From contig NZ_JAUYTT010000014.1 of NCBI RefSeq assembly GCF_030695035.1, forward strand, positions 1-64,000: a stretch of 64,000 nt of DNA, in the 5' to 3' direction. The notes beneath the pieces were generated by a model, which was not told the origin of the DNA, did not search any database, and saw nothing but the letters and a program-made list of their open reading frames with translations. The translations under genes were made by a program, and so were the position numbers. The DNA comes from Frigidibacter sp. (GTDB lineage: Bacteria > Pseudomonadota > Alphaproteobacteria > Rhodobacterales > Rhodobacteraceae). Below are positions 13,664-24,563 of this stretch, in pieces (positions within the stretch are counted from its first letter, which is position 1; each line of letters opens with the position of its first letter).

Positions 13664-14389
13664 ATGGCTTTTCTAGACAAACATGCGATCCTCGAGAAGA
13701 ACGCCTCCCTGCTGATGGTCGGCTCGCTTCTGGTGGTGTCGATCGGCGGCATCGTCGAGATCGCACCGCTGTTCTACCTTGAGAACACCATCGAGAAGGT
13801 GGAAGGGGTTCGCCCCTACACCCCGCTGGAGCTGACCGGGCGCGACATCTACATCCGCGAAGGCTGCTATGTGTGCCACAGCCAGATGATCCGTCCGATG
13901 CGTGACGAGGTCGAACGCTATGGCCATTACAGCCTTGCGGCGGAATCGATGTACGACCATCCGTTCCAATGGGGATCAAAGCGGACGGGGCCTGACCTCG
14001 CCCGCGTCGGTGGCCGTTATTCCGACGAATGGCATGTCGATCACCTGACCGACCCGCAATCGGTGGTGCCGGAATCGGTGATGCCGAAATACGGCTTCCT
14101 GTCGAACCGTCTGATCGAGCCGACCTATATCGAAGACCTGTTGAGCACGCACCGCATGGTGGGTGTCCCCTACAGTTCCGAGATGATCGAGGCGGCGAAG
14201 GCCGACTTCGTGGCCCAGGCCGATCCGAACAGCGACTATGACGGGCTGCAGGAACGCTATCCGGGCGCCAAGGTGTCGAACTACGACGGGGCGCCCGGCG
14301 TGACAGAGATGGATGCGCTGATCGCCTATCTTCAGGTGTTGGGCACGATGGTCGACTTCTCGACCTTCACGCCTGACGCAAGCCGGTAG
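13664..14389 (+). CDS. ccoO: cbb3-type cytochrome c oxidase subunit II (mono-heme)
   Basis: [25 protein letters not shown]. Confidence 0.96.
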   Translation: MAFLDKHAILEKNASLLMVGSLLVVSIGGIVEIAPLFYLENTIEKVEGVRPYTPLELTGRDIYIREGCYVCHSQMIRPMRDEVERYGHYSLAAESMYDHPFQWGSKRTGPDLARVGGRYSDEWHVDHLTDPQSVVPESVMPKYGFLSNRLIEPTYIEDLLSTHRMVGVPYSSEMIEAAKADFVAQADPNSDYDGLQERYPGAKVSNYDGAPGVTEMDALIAYLQVLGTMVDFSTFTPDASR

Positions 14390-14398
14390 GGGGGCGTC

Positions 14399-14638
14399 AT
14401 GAACTATCACATCCTTCGGGAGTTCGCCGACAGCTGGGCGCTTCTCGCGCTGACGCTGTTCTTTGTGGGTGTCGTGGTCTGGGCCTTCCGGCCCGGCAGC
14501 TCGAAGATCTACAAGGACACCGCCAACATCCCGTTCCGCAATGAAGACCGACCCGCCTGTGCCGGCACCTGCGCCGACTGCGGTTGCGACGGCACCGACA
14601 AGGCCAGCGGTGCCACGTTCAAGGAGGCGTGGAAATGA
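14399..14638 (+). CDS. ccoQ: cbb3 oxidase subunit CcoQ
   Basis: Small single-TM protein between ccoO and ccoP. Confidence 0.85.
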   Translation: MNYHILREFADSWALLALTLFFVGVVVWAFRPGSSKIYKDTANIPFRNEDRPACAGTCADCGCDGTDKASGATFKEAWK

Positions 14639-15504
14639 CCAAGAGACCTGTGAAAGCCAAGGAAGAGGTCGGAACCACCGGCCATAGCTGGGATGGCATC
14701 GAGGAACTGAACAACCCGCTTCCGCGCTGGTGGCTCTGGACCTTCTATGCCTGCATCGTCTGGGCGCTGCTCTACACCATCGCCTATCCGGCCTGGCCGG
14801 GGCTGACCAAGGCGACCCCGGGCCTGCTGGGCCACTCGACCCGCGCCGATGTCGCGGCCGAGATCGGGCGCTTCGAGGCGGCGAATGCCCCCATCGAAGC
14901 CAAGCTGGTCGCCGCCGATCTGACCGCGATCAGCGCCGATCCGGAACTGGCCAACTACACCCAGAATGCCGGGGGCGCGGTCTTCCGCACATGGTGCGCG
15001 CAGTGCCACGGCTCGGGCGCGGCGGGCGCGGTGGGCTATCCGAACCTGCTGGACAACGACTGGCTGTGGGGTGGGGGGATCGAGGACATCCACCTGACCG
15101 TGACCCACGGCATCCGCAACAATGAGGACGGCGACGCCCGCTACTCGCAGATGCCGGCCTTCGGCACCGACGAGCTGCTGGAACCGGCGCAGATTGACGC
15201 GGTGGTCCAGCATGTGATGGCAATCTCGGGGCAAGAGCATGATGCGGCGCTTGCGACCGAGGGCGCGACGGTGTTCGCCGAAAACTGCGCGGCCTGCCAC
15301 CTGGAAGACGGCACCGGCGACCGTGCCCAGGGCGCGCCGAACCTGACCGACGCGATCTGGCTCTATGGCGGCGATGTCGCCAGCCTGACCCAGACGGTGA
15401 ACAATGCCCGCTTTGGCGTGATGCCGAACTGGAGCACCCGCCTTTCGGAAGCCGAAATCCGGGCCGTGGCCTCTTATGTGCACGGGCTGGGCGGCGGCGA
15501 ATAA
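14635..15504 (+). CDS. ccoP: cbb3-type cytochrome c oxidase subunit III (di-heme)
   Basis: Two CxxCH motifs (CAQCH, CAACH); start [12 protein letters not shown] overlapping ccoQ. Confidence 0.95.
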   Translation: MTKRPVKAKEEVGTTGHSWDGIEELNNPLPRWWLWTFYACIVWALLYTIAYPAWPGLTKATPGLLGHSTRADVAAEIGRFEAANAPIEAKLVAADLTAISADPELANYTQNAGGAVFRTWCAQCHGSGAAGAVGYPNLLDNDWLWGGGIEDIHLTVTHGIRNNEDGDARYSQMPAFGTDELLEPAQIDAVVQHVMAISGQEHDAALATEGATVFAENCAACHLEDGTGDRAQGAPNLTDAIWLYGGDVASLTQTVNNARFGVMPNWSTRLSEAEIRAVASYVHGLGGGE

Positions 15505-15530
15505 GCCCGCCGGCCAGAACGCAGATCTTT

Positions 15531-15552
15531 CGGGGGGCCTTCGGGCCCCCCG
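15531..15552 (+). terminator. Stem-loop terminator after ccoP
   Basis: CGGGGGGCC-TTCG-GGCCCCCCG, 9-bp stem; weak T tract. Confidence 0.5.
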
Positions 15553-15641
15553 TCTGCATTTCGGACTTCGCATCCCGCGCGGGCCTGCTGCATCGTGCCG
15601 CACCCGGCAGCGGCCGATACAGGCCCCACCCCGGCCGCGGT

Positions 15642-15655
15642 TTGATCCACGTCAA
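15642..15655. promoter_or_regulatory. FNR box upstream of ccoG
   Basis: TTGATCCACGTCAA. Confidence 0.7.
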
Positions 15656-15817
15656 GGTAGTCCGGTTTGTTGAGGTCTACCCAAGCTGTGACCGAGGCGG
15701 AAACGCCCTGTGTCATGGCACCGGCTCCCCGTCCTGTTCGCGCGTTTCCTGGGGGTGCCGGTGCCATTCCTTTCCGGCGGGATGGTCCGGTATTCATGTA
15801 TCGCCGGTCTGCCTTTT

Positions 15818-15831
15818 TTGACGCAGGTCAA
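15818..15831. promoter_or_regulatory. FNR box upstream of ccoG
   Basis: TTGACGCAGGTCAA, 62 bp before the GTG start at 15893. Confidence 0.75.
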
Positions 15832-15892
15832 AGCCCGGCGCGAGCGGCTATCTTACAATCAACAACAACCAGTCCGCCAACGGAGATCAACC

Positions 15893-17323
15893 GTGAGCTC
15901 TTCCGACCAACCCGCCAGCCTTTATGCCGCGCGCGAACCGATCTTTCCGCGCCGCGTGAAGGGCCGATTCCGCAACCTGAAATGGGTGCTGCTCGCGGTG
16001 ATGCTGGGCATCTACTACGTCACGCCCTGGATCCGCTGGGACCGGGGGCCGGGGATGCCCGATCAGGCGGTGTTGATCGACATGGCGAACCGGCGGTTCT
16101 TCGCCTTCATGATCGAGATCTGGCCGCACGAATTCTACTTCGTCGCGGGCCTGCTGATCATGGCAGGGCTTGGTCTCTTCCTGTTTACCTCGGCGCTTGG
16201 CCGGGTGTGGTGCGGCTATGCCTGCCCGCAGACGGTCTGGACCGATCTCTACATCCTGGTGGAGCGATGGGTGGAAGGCGACCGAAACGCCCGGGTCCGG
16301 CTGTTCAACCAGAAATGGAACGCCCACAAGGCGCGGCTGCGGCTGACCAAATGGACCCTCTGGCTGCTGATCGGCCTCGCCACCGGCGGCGCCTGGGTGT
16401 TCTACTTCACCGATGCGCCGACTCTTCTGGGGAACCTGCTGATCGGGCAGGCGCATCCGGCAGCTTATATCACCATCCTCGTGCTGACGCTGACGACCTT
16501 CATCTTTGGCGGCTTCGCCCGCGAACAGATCTGCATCTATGCCTGCCCCTGGCCGCGGATTCAGGCCGCGATGATGGATGAAGACACCATCACCGTCGCT
16601 TACCGCGAATGGCGGGGCGAGCCGCGCGGCAAGCTGAAGAGGGCAGTGGGCACCGACGATCCGGCAGGCGATTGCATCGACTGCATGGCCTGCGTCAACG
16701 TTTGCCCGATGGGCATCGACATCCGCAACGGCCAGCAACTGGAATGCATCACCTGCGCGCTGTGCATCGACGCCTGCGACGAGGTGATGGACAAGATCGG
16801 CAAGCCGCGCGGCCTGATCGACTATCTGGCGCTGAAGGACGAAGCGGCCGAACGGGCCGGTGCCCATCCCAAGCATATCTGGAAACATATCTTCCGTGTG
16901 CGCACGATGGTCTATACCGTGCTCTGGGCTGGCATCGGCATCGGGCTGGTGGTGGCGCTGTTCATGCGCTCGCCCTTCGACGTGAACGTGACGCCAGAGC
17001 GGAACCCGGTCTACGTGACGCTGTCCGACGGCTCGATCCGCAATACCTATGAGGTGCGCCTGCGCAACAAGCAGGGCGGCGAGCGGGATTTCGTGATAAC
17101 GGTGGAGGGCGATCCGGCGCTGGTGACCACGGTCGAGGGCAATGACGGCACCGTGGTGACCGTCGCCGCCGATGAACTGGGCACCACCCGCCTCTATGTG
17201 GTGGCGCCTGCGGGGTCGGAGCCTGCGCTTGCGGAGCGCACGCCGCTGACAATCTGGATCGAAGATACCGACAGCCGCGACCGTGTCGGCATCCACACGA
17301 TCTTCAACGGGAAAGGGCAGTGA
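15893..17323 (+). CDS. ccoG: cbb3 oxidase accessory ferredoxin-like protein
   Basis: CGYACPQTVWTDLY, CIDCMACVNVCPMGIDIR, CITCALCIDAC; GTG start inferred because upstream sequence carries FNR boxes. Confidence 0.9.
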   Translation: MSSSDQPASLYAAREPIFPRRVKGRFRNLKWVLLAVMLGIYYVTPWIRWDRGPGMPDQAVLIDMANRRFFAFMIEIWPHEFYFVAGLLIMAGLGLFLFTSALGRVWCGYACPQTVWTDLYILVERWVEGDRNARVRLFNQKWNAHKARLRLTKWTLWLLIGLATGGAWVFYFTDAPTLLGNLLIGQAHPAAYITILVLTLTTFIFGGFAREQICIYACPWPRIQAAMMDEDTITVAYREWRGEPRGKLKRAVGTDDPAGDCIDCMACVNVCPMGIDIRNGQQLECITCALCIDACDEVMDKIGKPRGLIDYLALKDEAAERAGAHPKHIWKHIFRVRTMVYTVLWAGIGIGLVVALFMRSPFDVNVTPERNPVYVTLSDGSIRNTYEVRLRNKQGGERDFVITVEGDPALVTTVEGNDGTVVTVAADELGTTRLYVVAPAGSEPALAERTPLTIWIEDTDSRDRVGIHTIFNGKGQ

Positions 17324-17324
17324 C

Positions 17325-17813
17325 ATGAGCAATGTACAAGGACGCGCGCCGGACGGAGGCCGCCCGCTGACCGGGCGCAAGGTGCTGGCCATCGTCGTCA
17401 GCGCCTTCGCGCTGATCATCGGGGTCAATGTCTATATGGCGTTTCAGGCGGTCAGCACCTTCCCGGGTCTGGAGGTCAAGAACTCCTATGTCGCCAGCCA
17501 GACCTTCGACGCCGACCGCGCCGCGCAGGAATCGCTCGGCTGGCAGGTCACGCATGAATATGGCGCCGATGGCGTGCTCAGCCTGGTGATGCGCGATGCT
17601 CAGGGCCTGCCCGCGCCGGTGAAATCGCTGTCGGTGATCGTCGGGCGTACTACCTATGCCCGCGATGACCGGGTGCTGGATCTGGTCTATACCGGCGGGA
17701 TCTATACCGCCAAGCTGGACCTGGAGCCGGGGAACTGGCTGCTGCACCTCGATGCGACCTCTGCCGATGGCATCGCGTTCCGCCAGCGCTACGACATGTT
17801 CGTGAACGGATAA
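17325..17813 (+). CDS. ccoH: FixH family protein
   Basis: Position between ccoG and ccoI; N-terminal TM, FixH-like. Confidence 0.85.
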   Translation: MSNVQGRAPDGGRPLTGRKVLAIVVSAFALIIGVNVYMAFQAVSTFPGLEVKNSYVASQTFDADRAAQESLGWQVTHEYGADGVLSLVMRDAQGLPAPVKSLSVIVGRTTYARDDRVLDLVYTGGIYTAKLDLEPGNWLLHLDATSADGIAFRQRYDMFVNG

Positions 17814-17818
17814 TCCCG

Positions 17819-19999
17819 ATGGACGTCCCCGCCGCCTCTGCCTGCCCCGCCTGCCTTGCCGCCCCCTCGGCAGAGCGCATTGCCGCCGCCGCCGCGCCCA
17901 AGGACGCCCGGCTGTTCCTGTCGCTGCCCACCGCCCATTGCGCCGTCTGCATCTCCGATGTGGAACGCGCGCTGGCGGCAGAGCCGGGGGTGCGGACCGC
18001 ACGGGTGAACCTGACGCTGAAGCGCGTCGCGGTCGAGGCGGACCCCGAGGTGACGGCAGAGCGGCTGGTCGCCGTGTTGGACCGCATCGGCTATGAGGCG
18101 CATGAACTCGACCCCGGCACGCTGATGGTGACCGAGACGGACCGGCGCGGCCGCGATCTGCTGATGCGGATCGGCGTGTCCGGCTTTGCGATGATGAACG
18201 TGATGCTGCTCTCGGTCGCCGTCTGGTCGGGGGCCGAGGATGCGACGCGCGATCTGTTCCACTGGATTTCCGCTGCCATCGCGTTGCCGACCGTTGTCTT
18301 TGCCGGGCAGCCGTTCTTCTCCAGCGCCTGGACGGCGCTGAAGGCCGGGCGGCTTGGCATGGATGTGCCGATCAGCCTTGCGCTGATCCTCGCCTCGGCG
18401 ATCTCGGTCTATGAGACGATGCATTCCGGCCATCACGCCTATTTCGATGCGGCGGTGATGCTGTCCTTCTTCCTGCTGGTCGGGCGCTATCTGGACTACC
18501 GCACCCGCGCCGCAGCCCGCTCTGCCGCCGAGGAACTGGCGGCGCTGGAAGTGCCACGCGCCGTTGTCTTGCGCGACGGCGCCGAGGTGACGGTGCCGGT
18601 GGCCGAGATTGCGGTGGACGACCTGGTTCTGGTGCGCCCTGGCGCTCGGATGCCGGTGGATGGCACCGTGACCCACGGCAGCAGCGAGGTTGACCGCTCC
18701 TTGCTGACCGGCGAGAGCCTGCCCGCCTGGGCCGGCATCGGCAGCGTGGTTCTGGCGGGCGAAGTCAACCTGACCGGGCCGTTGACGGTGCAGGTTACCG
18801 CCGCGGGCCGCGATACCAGCCTGCACCGCATGGCCGATCTGGTGGCGATGGCCGAAAGCGCCCGCAACCGCTACACCTCGCTCGCCGACCGTGCGGCGCG
18901 GCTGTATTCGCCGGGCGTGCATATCCTCGCCTTCGGGTCGTTCCTCGGCTGGATGCAGATCACCGGCGGCGACGTGCGCGTTGCGCTTAACATCGCCGCG
19001 GCGGTGCTGATCATCACCTGCCCCTGCGCGCTTGGCCTCGCAGTGCCGGCGGTCGTGACGGCGGCCAGTGGCAAGCTGTTCCGCAAGGGCCTGCTGATCA
19101 AGGACAGCACCGCGCTGGAGCGTCTGGCCGAGGTGGATACCGTCGTCTTCGACAAGACCGGCACCCTGACGATGGGCGCGCCGGAACCCGTCAACCTCGC
19201 CGATCTGCCCGATGCGGCGGTGGAGGTTGCGGCGGCGCTGGCCGGCGCCTCCTCTCACCCCTTGGCCCGTGCGCTGGCGGATGCCGCGCGCGCCGCTGGT
19301 ATCCGCCCCGCCAACGTCACGGATCTGCACGAGGTGCCCGGCTACGGCATCGAAGGCCAATGGCGCGGGCAGGTGGTGCGACTTGGCCGGGCGATCTGGG
19401 TCGGGGCCGAGGCGGGCAGCATCACTGCGACCCATCTGAAGATCGGCACCGCCGCGCCACTGTCTGTCGCCTTCGCCGACCGCCTGCGCCCGGGCGCGGC
19501 CGAGGCTGTCGCCGCCTTCCAGAAGCAGGGCAAGGCCGTGCATCTGATCTCGGGCGACGTGGCCGGCGCGGTGGGCGATCTCGCGGGCCGTCTGGGCATC
19601 GAGCATTGGCAGGCCGAGGCTTTGCCCGCCGACAAGGTCGCGCTGATCGCCGAGCTGGCGGCGCAGGGCCGCAAGGTGCTGATGGTCGGTGACGGTCTGA
19701 ACGATACTGCGGCGCTGGCCGCGGCCCATGCCTCGATCTCGCCCGCCTCGGCGCTGGATGCGGCGCGCGCTGCGTCTGACATCGTGCTGCTGGGAACCGA
19801 TCTGTCCCCCGTGGCCGAGGCGGTTCGCGTCGCCGTGAAGGCCCGGCGGCGGATAAAGGAGAACTTTGCCATCTCGCTGCTGTATAACGTGGTGGCAGTG
19901 CCGATCGCGATTGTGGGGCTGGCGACGCCGCTGGCCGCAGCGCTGGCGATGTCGCTGTCGTCGATCACCGTCTCGCTGAACGCACTGCGGCTGAAATAA
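17819..19999 (+). CDS. ccoI: Cu-translocating P-type ATPase CcoI/FixI
   Basis: HMA-like CAVCISDVE, CPCALGLAVP, DKTGTLTMG, MVGDGLNDTAAL. Confidence 0.93.
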   Translation: MDVPAASACPACLAAPSAERIAAAAAPKDARLFLSLPTAHCAVCISDVERALAAEPGVRTARVNLTLKRVAVEADPEVTAERLVAVLDRIGYEAHELDPGTLMVTETDRRGRDLLMRIGVSGFAMMNVMLLSVAVWSGAEDATRDLFHWISAAIALPTVVFAGQPFFSSAWTALKAGRLGMDVPISLALILASAISVYETMHSGHHAYFDAAVMLSFFLLVGRYLDYRTRAAARSAAEELAALEVPRAVVLRDGAEVTVPVAEIAVDDLVLVRPGARMPVDGTVTHGSSEVDRSLLTGESLPAWAGIGSVVLAGEVNLTGPLTVQVTAAGRDTSLHRMADLVAMAESARNRYTSLADRAARLYSPGVHILAFGSFLGWMQITGGDVRVALNIAAAVLIITCPCALGLAVPAVVTAASGKLFRKGLLIKDSTALERLAEVDTVVFDKTGTLTMGAPEPVNLADLPDAAVEVAAALAGASSHPLARALADAARAAGIRPANVTDLHEVPGYGIEGQWRGQVVRLGRAIWVGAEAGSITATHLKIGTAAPLSVAFADRLRPGAAEAVAAFQKQGKAVHLISGDVAGAVGDLAGRLGIEHWQAEALPADKVALIAELAAQGRKVLMVGDGLNDTAALAAAHASISPASALDAARAASDIVLLGTDLSPVAEAVRVAVKARRRIKENFAISLLYNVVAVPIAIVGLATPLAAALAMSLSSITVSLNALRLK

Positions 20000-20009
20000 G
20001 GACCCCCCT

Positions 20010-20168
20010 ATGAACATGCTTGCCTATCTGATCCCGATCTCGCTTGGCCTTGGCGGGCTGGGGCTGGCGGCGTTCTTCTGGTCGCTCAAGGACCGGCAGT
20101 ATGATGATCCGAAGGGGGACTCGCAGCGCATCTTGTCAACCGAATGGGACGATCAGCCCAAGCCCTGA
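20010..20168 (+). CDS. ccoS: cbb3 oxidase assembly protein CcoS (52 aa; below the ORF-track cutoff)
   Basis: Own translation MNMLAYLIPISLGLGGLGLAAFFWSLKDRQYDDPKGDSQRILSTEWDDQPKP; immediately after ccoI. Confidence 0.9.
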   Translation: MNMLAYLIPISLGLGGLGLAAFFWSLKDRQYDDPKGDSQRILSTEWDDQPKP

Positions 20169-20191
20169 GTTACCGGGCTGCCTGAAATGCA

Positions 20192-20217
20192 AAGGCCGCG
20201 CCCTGGGGCGCGGCCTT
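20192..20217. terminator. Terminator between convergent ccoS and DD-carboxypeptidase gene
   Basis: AAGGCCGCGCC-CTGG-GGCGCGGCCTT. Confidence 0.7.
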
Positions 20218-20242
20218 GTTGTTTGTGTGGGACGGCAGACCT

Positions 20243-21997
20243 TCAGGGCCCGACGACGCTGCAATCCTGTCCGCGCGCATCGAGCCTGCGGCAGGCGGCC
20301 TCGGCCATCTCTTGCGACATGCCCACGAAGTTGGCGTCGAACCCGCCCTTGCGGCTGACCACCTTGCGCAGGGTGCCATCCAGCGTCGACGGTTCGGTCA
20401 GCGCCATTTGCAGCAACGCCCGTTCGGCATTGTAGCGCGAATTGAAGTTGCCAATGCTGATCGCCCAATGCCGCCCACCAGAGGTCGAGACGCGGCTGAC
20501 CACTTCAAGGTCTGCAGGGGTGGCGGCGGCTGCGGCAGGATCGGTCTGCGCCGACATCAAGATGATGGTGCCTGGCCGCGAAGGCGGTGCGGCAACGGCC
20601 GGTTCGGGCTGCAGCACCGCCGCAAGCTCCAGCGTTTCTGGCTGCGGCTCGGTCGATTGCATCAGCACCGGGCCGGTTGCGGGCGCGGGCAGGGCGCTGG
20701 CCACCTGCGGGTTCGCCGGCGGCGCGGTTCCGGCAGCCTCGGCCACCATCGCCAGCGCCGCGACCTCGGCCACCATAGCCTCTGGCAGGGGTGCGGCCTC
20801 GGCGAGCTGCATCGGTGCGGCAGATTCTGCAGCAACCTCGTCTGGGCGCGCGGCGGGGCGAAGCGCCGGCGGCAGGCTGGCGATCTCGGCCGGTGTCAAC
20901 TCCGGTTCGGCGGTCGCAACGGCAACCTCTGGCGCGGGAGCCGCGGCCACGGCGCCTTGCACCTCGGCCAGAACCGCGTCGATATTGCTTTGCATCGCCA
21001 CCAGCACCTCGGCGGGCGGGGCAACCGGCTCGGCGCCCGGTCGGACCTTGGGCCGCAGGCTGCGCGCGACAGAGCCGCTTACCCGCAGCGTCTTGCCCGC
21101 GCCCCCGGGCGACTCGGGCAACGCGTCGGGCACCACCTGCGCATAGGCCGGCGCGGGCGGTTTCTGCACCGTCGCCTTGTTCGGCGCGCGGCCAAAGCCG
21201 ACATCCAGCAGGCTGGCCATCTTCTCATTCCGCCAGGCGGTGGACTTGCCGCCCATCACCGTGGCGATGATGCGCTTGTTGCCGCGCTGCGCCGAGGCGG
21301 TCAGGTTGAAGCCGGCGGCATTGGTATAGCCGGTCTTGATCCCGTCTGCGCCCTCATAGGAATCCAGGAACCGTCGGTTGGTGCTGGCGACCTGCGCCAT
21401 GCCGGCGTCGGCGCTACGGCGCGAGAAGATGTTGTAATATTGCGGGAAATCGTAGAACAGCCGCCGGCCCAGAATGGTCATGTCGCGGGCGGTGGACAGG
21501 TGCCCGTCGCGCGTCAGGCCGTTGGCGTTCTTGAAGGTGGTGTTCTTCATCCCGAGGGCAGAGGCGGTGCGGGTCATCCGGTGGGCGAATTCCGCCTCGG
21601 ACCCGCCAAGCGCGTCGCCGATGGCGGTTGCGGCATCGTTGGCCGATTTGATCGCCGCGGCGCGGATCAGGTAGCGCAGGGCAATCTTCTGCCCGGCCTT
21701 CAGCCCCAGCTTTGACGGGGGCTGTGCCGCAGCGTTCTTCGACACGGTAATCATGGTATCAAGGCTGACCTCGCCGCGCTCAATTGCCTCGAACGTGATG
21801 TACAGCGTCATCATCTTGGTCAGCGATGCGGGGTGCAATCGCGTGTCGGCGTTTTCGGAATACAGCACCTCACCGGTGCGTGCGTCGATCACCATCGCGG
21901 CGAACGGCGCTGCAAGCGCCGGCACCACCGACATGGCCATCGCGAAAGCAAACGCGAATAGCCGATGGAAGAGCCATCGTCCCGGAAACCTGTTCAC
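20243..21997 (-). CDS. D-alanyl-D-alanine carboxypeptidase (peptidase S11) with C-terminal SPOR-like domain
   Basis: SLTKMMTLY (SxxK), KSANDAATAIGDALGG (SxN), KTG motif; long Ala/Pro linker; SPOR-like end. Confidence 0.9.
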   Translation of the reverse strand: MNRFPGRWLFHRLFAFAFAMAMSVVPALAAPFAAMVIDARTGEVLYSENADTRLHPASLTKMMTLYITFEAIERGEVSLDTMITVSKNAAAQPPSKLGLKAGQKIALRYLIRAAAIKSANDAATAIGDALGGSEAEFAHRMTRTASALGMKNTTFKNANGLTRDGHLSTARDMTILGRRLFYDFPQYYNIFSRRSADAGMAQVASTNRRFLDSYEGADGIKTGYTNAAGFNLTASAQRGNKRIIATVMGGKSTAWRNEKMASLLDVGFGRAPNKATVQKPPAPAYAQVVPDALPESPGGAGKTLRVSGSVARSLRPKVRPGAEPVAPPAEVLVAMQSNIDAVLAEVQGAVAAAPAPEVAVATAEPELTPAEIASLPPALRPAARPDEVAAESAAPMQLAEAAPLPEAMVAEVAALAMVAEAAGTAPPANPQVASALPAPATGPVLMQSTEPQPETLELAAVLQPEPAVAAPPSRPGTIILMSAQTDPAAAAATPADLEVVSRVSTSGGRHWAISIGNFNSRYNAERALLQMALTEPSTLDGTLRKVVSRKGGFDANFVGMSQEMAEAACRRLDARGQDCSVVGP

Positions 21998-22175
21998 GGT
22001 TCCTGCCTTTCACTGCCTCTGAGTTTCCCGATCATTATCGCCGGGAATTGTCGTTCTGGGGTCAGCCTAGCATGAGTTGTGATGCGAGAAAACACCCCAA
22101 ATTCAAGAACTTTCGGGGCGAAGTTAAGCCAGATTCCGCCTATGCCAAGTGTTGCGGCACCCCCGGATGCAACGC

Positions 22176-22889
22176 CTAGATGTGGTCCCGGTCCATTTCG
22201 AGTAACCCTGCGAGACCCGACAGGTCCTGCAGTGCACGGAACCGCGGGTGACCCTCGGGCGCGTCGGCGCGTTCCATCTCCCAGATCAGCCCATGCGGGA
22301 CATGGACGCCCCAGCCGCCGGCCTGCAGCACCGGGATCACGTCGGATTTCAGCGAATTGCCGACCATCGCCGCCCGGTCTGCGCCGCTGCCGTGACGGGC
22401 GAAGATCCTTGCATAAACCTCGGGCGTCTTGTCCGACACGATCTCGACCCCGTGGAACAGATCGCCAAGGCCCGACTGCGCCAGCTTGCGCTCCTGATCC
22501 AGCAGGTCGCCCTTGGTGATCAGCACCACCCGGAACTGGGCCGCCGCCGCCTCCACCGCTTCGCGCGCATGGGGCAGCAGTTCGATGGGGTGGGCCAGCA
22601 TCTCGCGCCCCGCGTCCAGCAACTCGCGGATCACGGCGGCGGGCACCCGGTCATCGGTCACCTCGATGGCAGTCTCGATCATCGACAGCACGAAGCCCTT
22701 GATGCCAAAGCCATAGTGCCCAAGGTTACGCCGTTCGGCCGCCAGCAATGCCGCGTCCAGATCGCCGCGGGGCGCGTGATCGGCCAGCAATTCGGCGAAA
22801 CGATCCTGCGTCAGCCGGAAGAATCGCTCATTATGCCAGAGCGTGTCATCGGCATCGAAGCCGATGGTGGTGAAGGGCGCGGGGGTCAT
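22176..22889 (-). CDS. HAD-superfamily hydrolase
   Basis: [28 protein letters not shown]. Confidence 0.88.
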   Translation of the reverse strand: MTPAPFTTIGFDADDTLWHNERFFRLTQDRFAELLADHAPRGDLDAALLAAERRNLGHYGFGIKGFVLSMIETAIEVTDDRVPAAVIRELLDAGREMLAHPIELLPHAREAVEAAAAQFRVVLITKGDLLDQERKLAQSGLGDLFHGVEIVSDKTPEVYARIFARHGSGADRAAMVGNSLKSDVIPVLQAGGWGVHVPHGLIWEMERADAPEGHPRFRALQDLSGLAGLLEMDRDHI

Positions 22890-23058
22890 GATCTGCGGGC
22901 CGAGGATTTTCAGGGCGTTTGGACGCGATTGTTGTGCGCCCTGCAGGCAACAGATGCAACGCGGCTCTTTTCCGTGGCGGCATCTGCTCTATATTGGGAA
23001 CTCTAACCCCTCACACCCGAATCTGCTGGAGCAAGCGGTGCATCACCTGCCGTGGACC

Positions 23059-23379
23059 ATGACTGACAGGACCGGCGCGCCCGGCCATGACGAGTCGGTC
23101 ATCACCAAGACGCGCCCCAAGACCCAGCGGCCGCCGATGTACAAGGTGCTGCTGCTGAACGACGATTACACCCCGATGGAATTCGTGGTGCATATCCTTG
23201 AGCGGTTCTTTGGCCTGACCCATGCGCAGGCGTTCGAGATCATGCTGACCGTTCACAAGAAGGGTCTGGCCGTGGTCGGCGTGTTCAGTTTCGAGGTGGC
23301 AGAGACCAAAGTGGCGCAGGTGATGGATTTCGCCCGCCGCCATCAGCACCCCCTGCAATGCACGATGGAAAAGGACTGA
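23059..23379 (+). CDS. clpS: ATP-dependent Clp protease adaptor ClpS
   Basis: [27 protein letters not shown]...[10 protein letters not shown]. Confidence 0.95.
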   Translation: MTDRTGAPGHDESVITKTRPKTQRPPMYKVLLLNDDYTPMEFVVHILERFFGLTHAQAFEIMLTVHKKGLAVVGVFSFEVAETKVAQVMDFARRHQHPLQCTMEKD

Positions 23380-23461
23380 TCCGCCTCGGATCTGCTCCCG
23401 GCTCTGGACCCCGCCCTGCGCTGCGGTGTATCGGGCTGGATTGCATTGCCCCGGAGGCCCC

Positions 23462-24511
23462 ATGAAAACTTCTCGCCTGAGCACGCTGCTGGACGACGCG
23501 CCCGATCTGCTGCCCGCGGAGGGCACGGTTCTGGTGCTGGGGCCGCGCGCGGGCAGTGATCTGTCGGCGCTGCCCGCGGACCGGGTGCGCGCGGTGCAGG
23601 GCTTCCGCCCTGACCATGATGCGCTGGCGGCGCAGGGCTACAAGGTGACGCCCGAGCCTGCGGGCAATGACCACGCCGCAGCGCTGGTGATCCTGCCCCG
23701 CTCGCGCGCCGAGGGGCGGGCGATGGTGGCCGAGGCGGCGGCGCGGGTGCGCCCCGGCGCGCCGGTCTGGATCGACGGGCAGAAGACCGACGGAATCGAC
23801 ACCATGCTGCGCGACCTGCGCGGCCGGGCCGAGGTGCCCGGGTCGCTGGTCAAGGCACATGGCCGGATCTTCAGCTTTGCGGGCGGCGAGCCTGCGCGCT
23901 TTGCCGACTGGCAGGCGCAGCCGCTGACGCCGGCCGAAGGCTTCCGCACCTGGCCCGGCGTCTTCTCGGCCGAGGCGGTGGACCGCGGCTCGCTGTTGCT
24001 GGCGGCGGCGCTGCCGGCGGACCTTAAGGGCCGCGTCGCCGATCTGGGCGCGGGCTGGGGCTGGCTGGCGGCGCAGGTGCTGGGGCGGCCGGGGGTGAAG
24101 TCTGTCGATCTGGTCGAGGCGGACCATCTGGCGCTGGCCTGCGCCCGCGCCAATGTCACCGACCCGCGGGCGATCTTCCATTGGGCCGATGCCACGCAGT
24201 TCAAACCCGAGCGGGTCTGCGACGTCGTCGTGATGAACCCGCCCTTCCACCAAGGCCGCGCCGCCGATCCTTCGCTGGGGGCATCCTTCATCGCCGCCGC
24301 GGCGCGGGTGCTGTCGCCCGCAGGCGTGCTGTGGATGGTGGCGAACCGGCATCTGCCCTATGAGGCGGCGCTGACCGGCGCTTTCCGCGAGGTTCAGGAA
24401 CTGCCCGGCGACGGCGGTTTCAAGCTGTTCCGCGCCAGCCATCCGCATCGCGCGCCGGCCCCCGGATCCGCCCCGTCGCCGCATCGCGGCGTGGCTCGCC
24501 GTCGTCGCTGA
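23462..24511 (+). CDS. Class I SAM-dependent methyltransferase (RsmC-like)
   Basis: DLGAGWGWLAAQVL, VMNPPFHQGRAADPSLG. Confidence 0.87.
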   Translation: MKTSRLSTLLDDAPDLLPAEGTVLVLGPRAGSDLSALPADRVRAVQGFRPDHDALAAQGYKVTPEPAGNDHAAALVILPRSRAEGRAMVAEAAARVRPGAPVWIDGQKTDGIDTMLRDLRGRAEVPGSLVKAHGRIFSFAGGEPARFADWQAQPLTPAEGFRTWPGVFSAEAVDRGSLLLAAALPADLKGRVADLGAGWGWLAAQVLGRPGVKSVDLVEADHLALACARANVTDPRAIFHWADATQFKPERVCDVVVMNPPFHQGRAADPSLGASFIAAAARVLSPAGVLWMVANRHLPYEAALTGAFREVQELPGDGGFKLFRASHPHRAPAPGSAPSPHRGVARRRR

Positions 24512-24563
24512 AATCAGTTAAGATCGCGCGAAACGTCCAACGGACGCTATAGAACGGGGCCAC

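Noticed and set aside
17789-20017. 742-aa minus-strand ORF opposite ccoI
   Set aside because: Shadow ORF with low-complexity composition and no recognisable domain.
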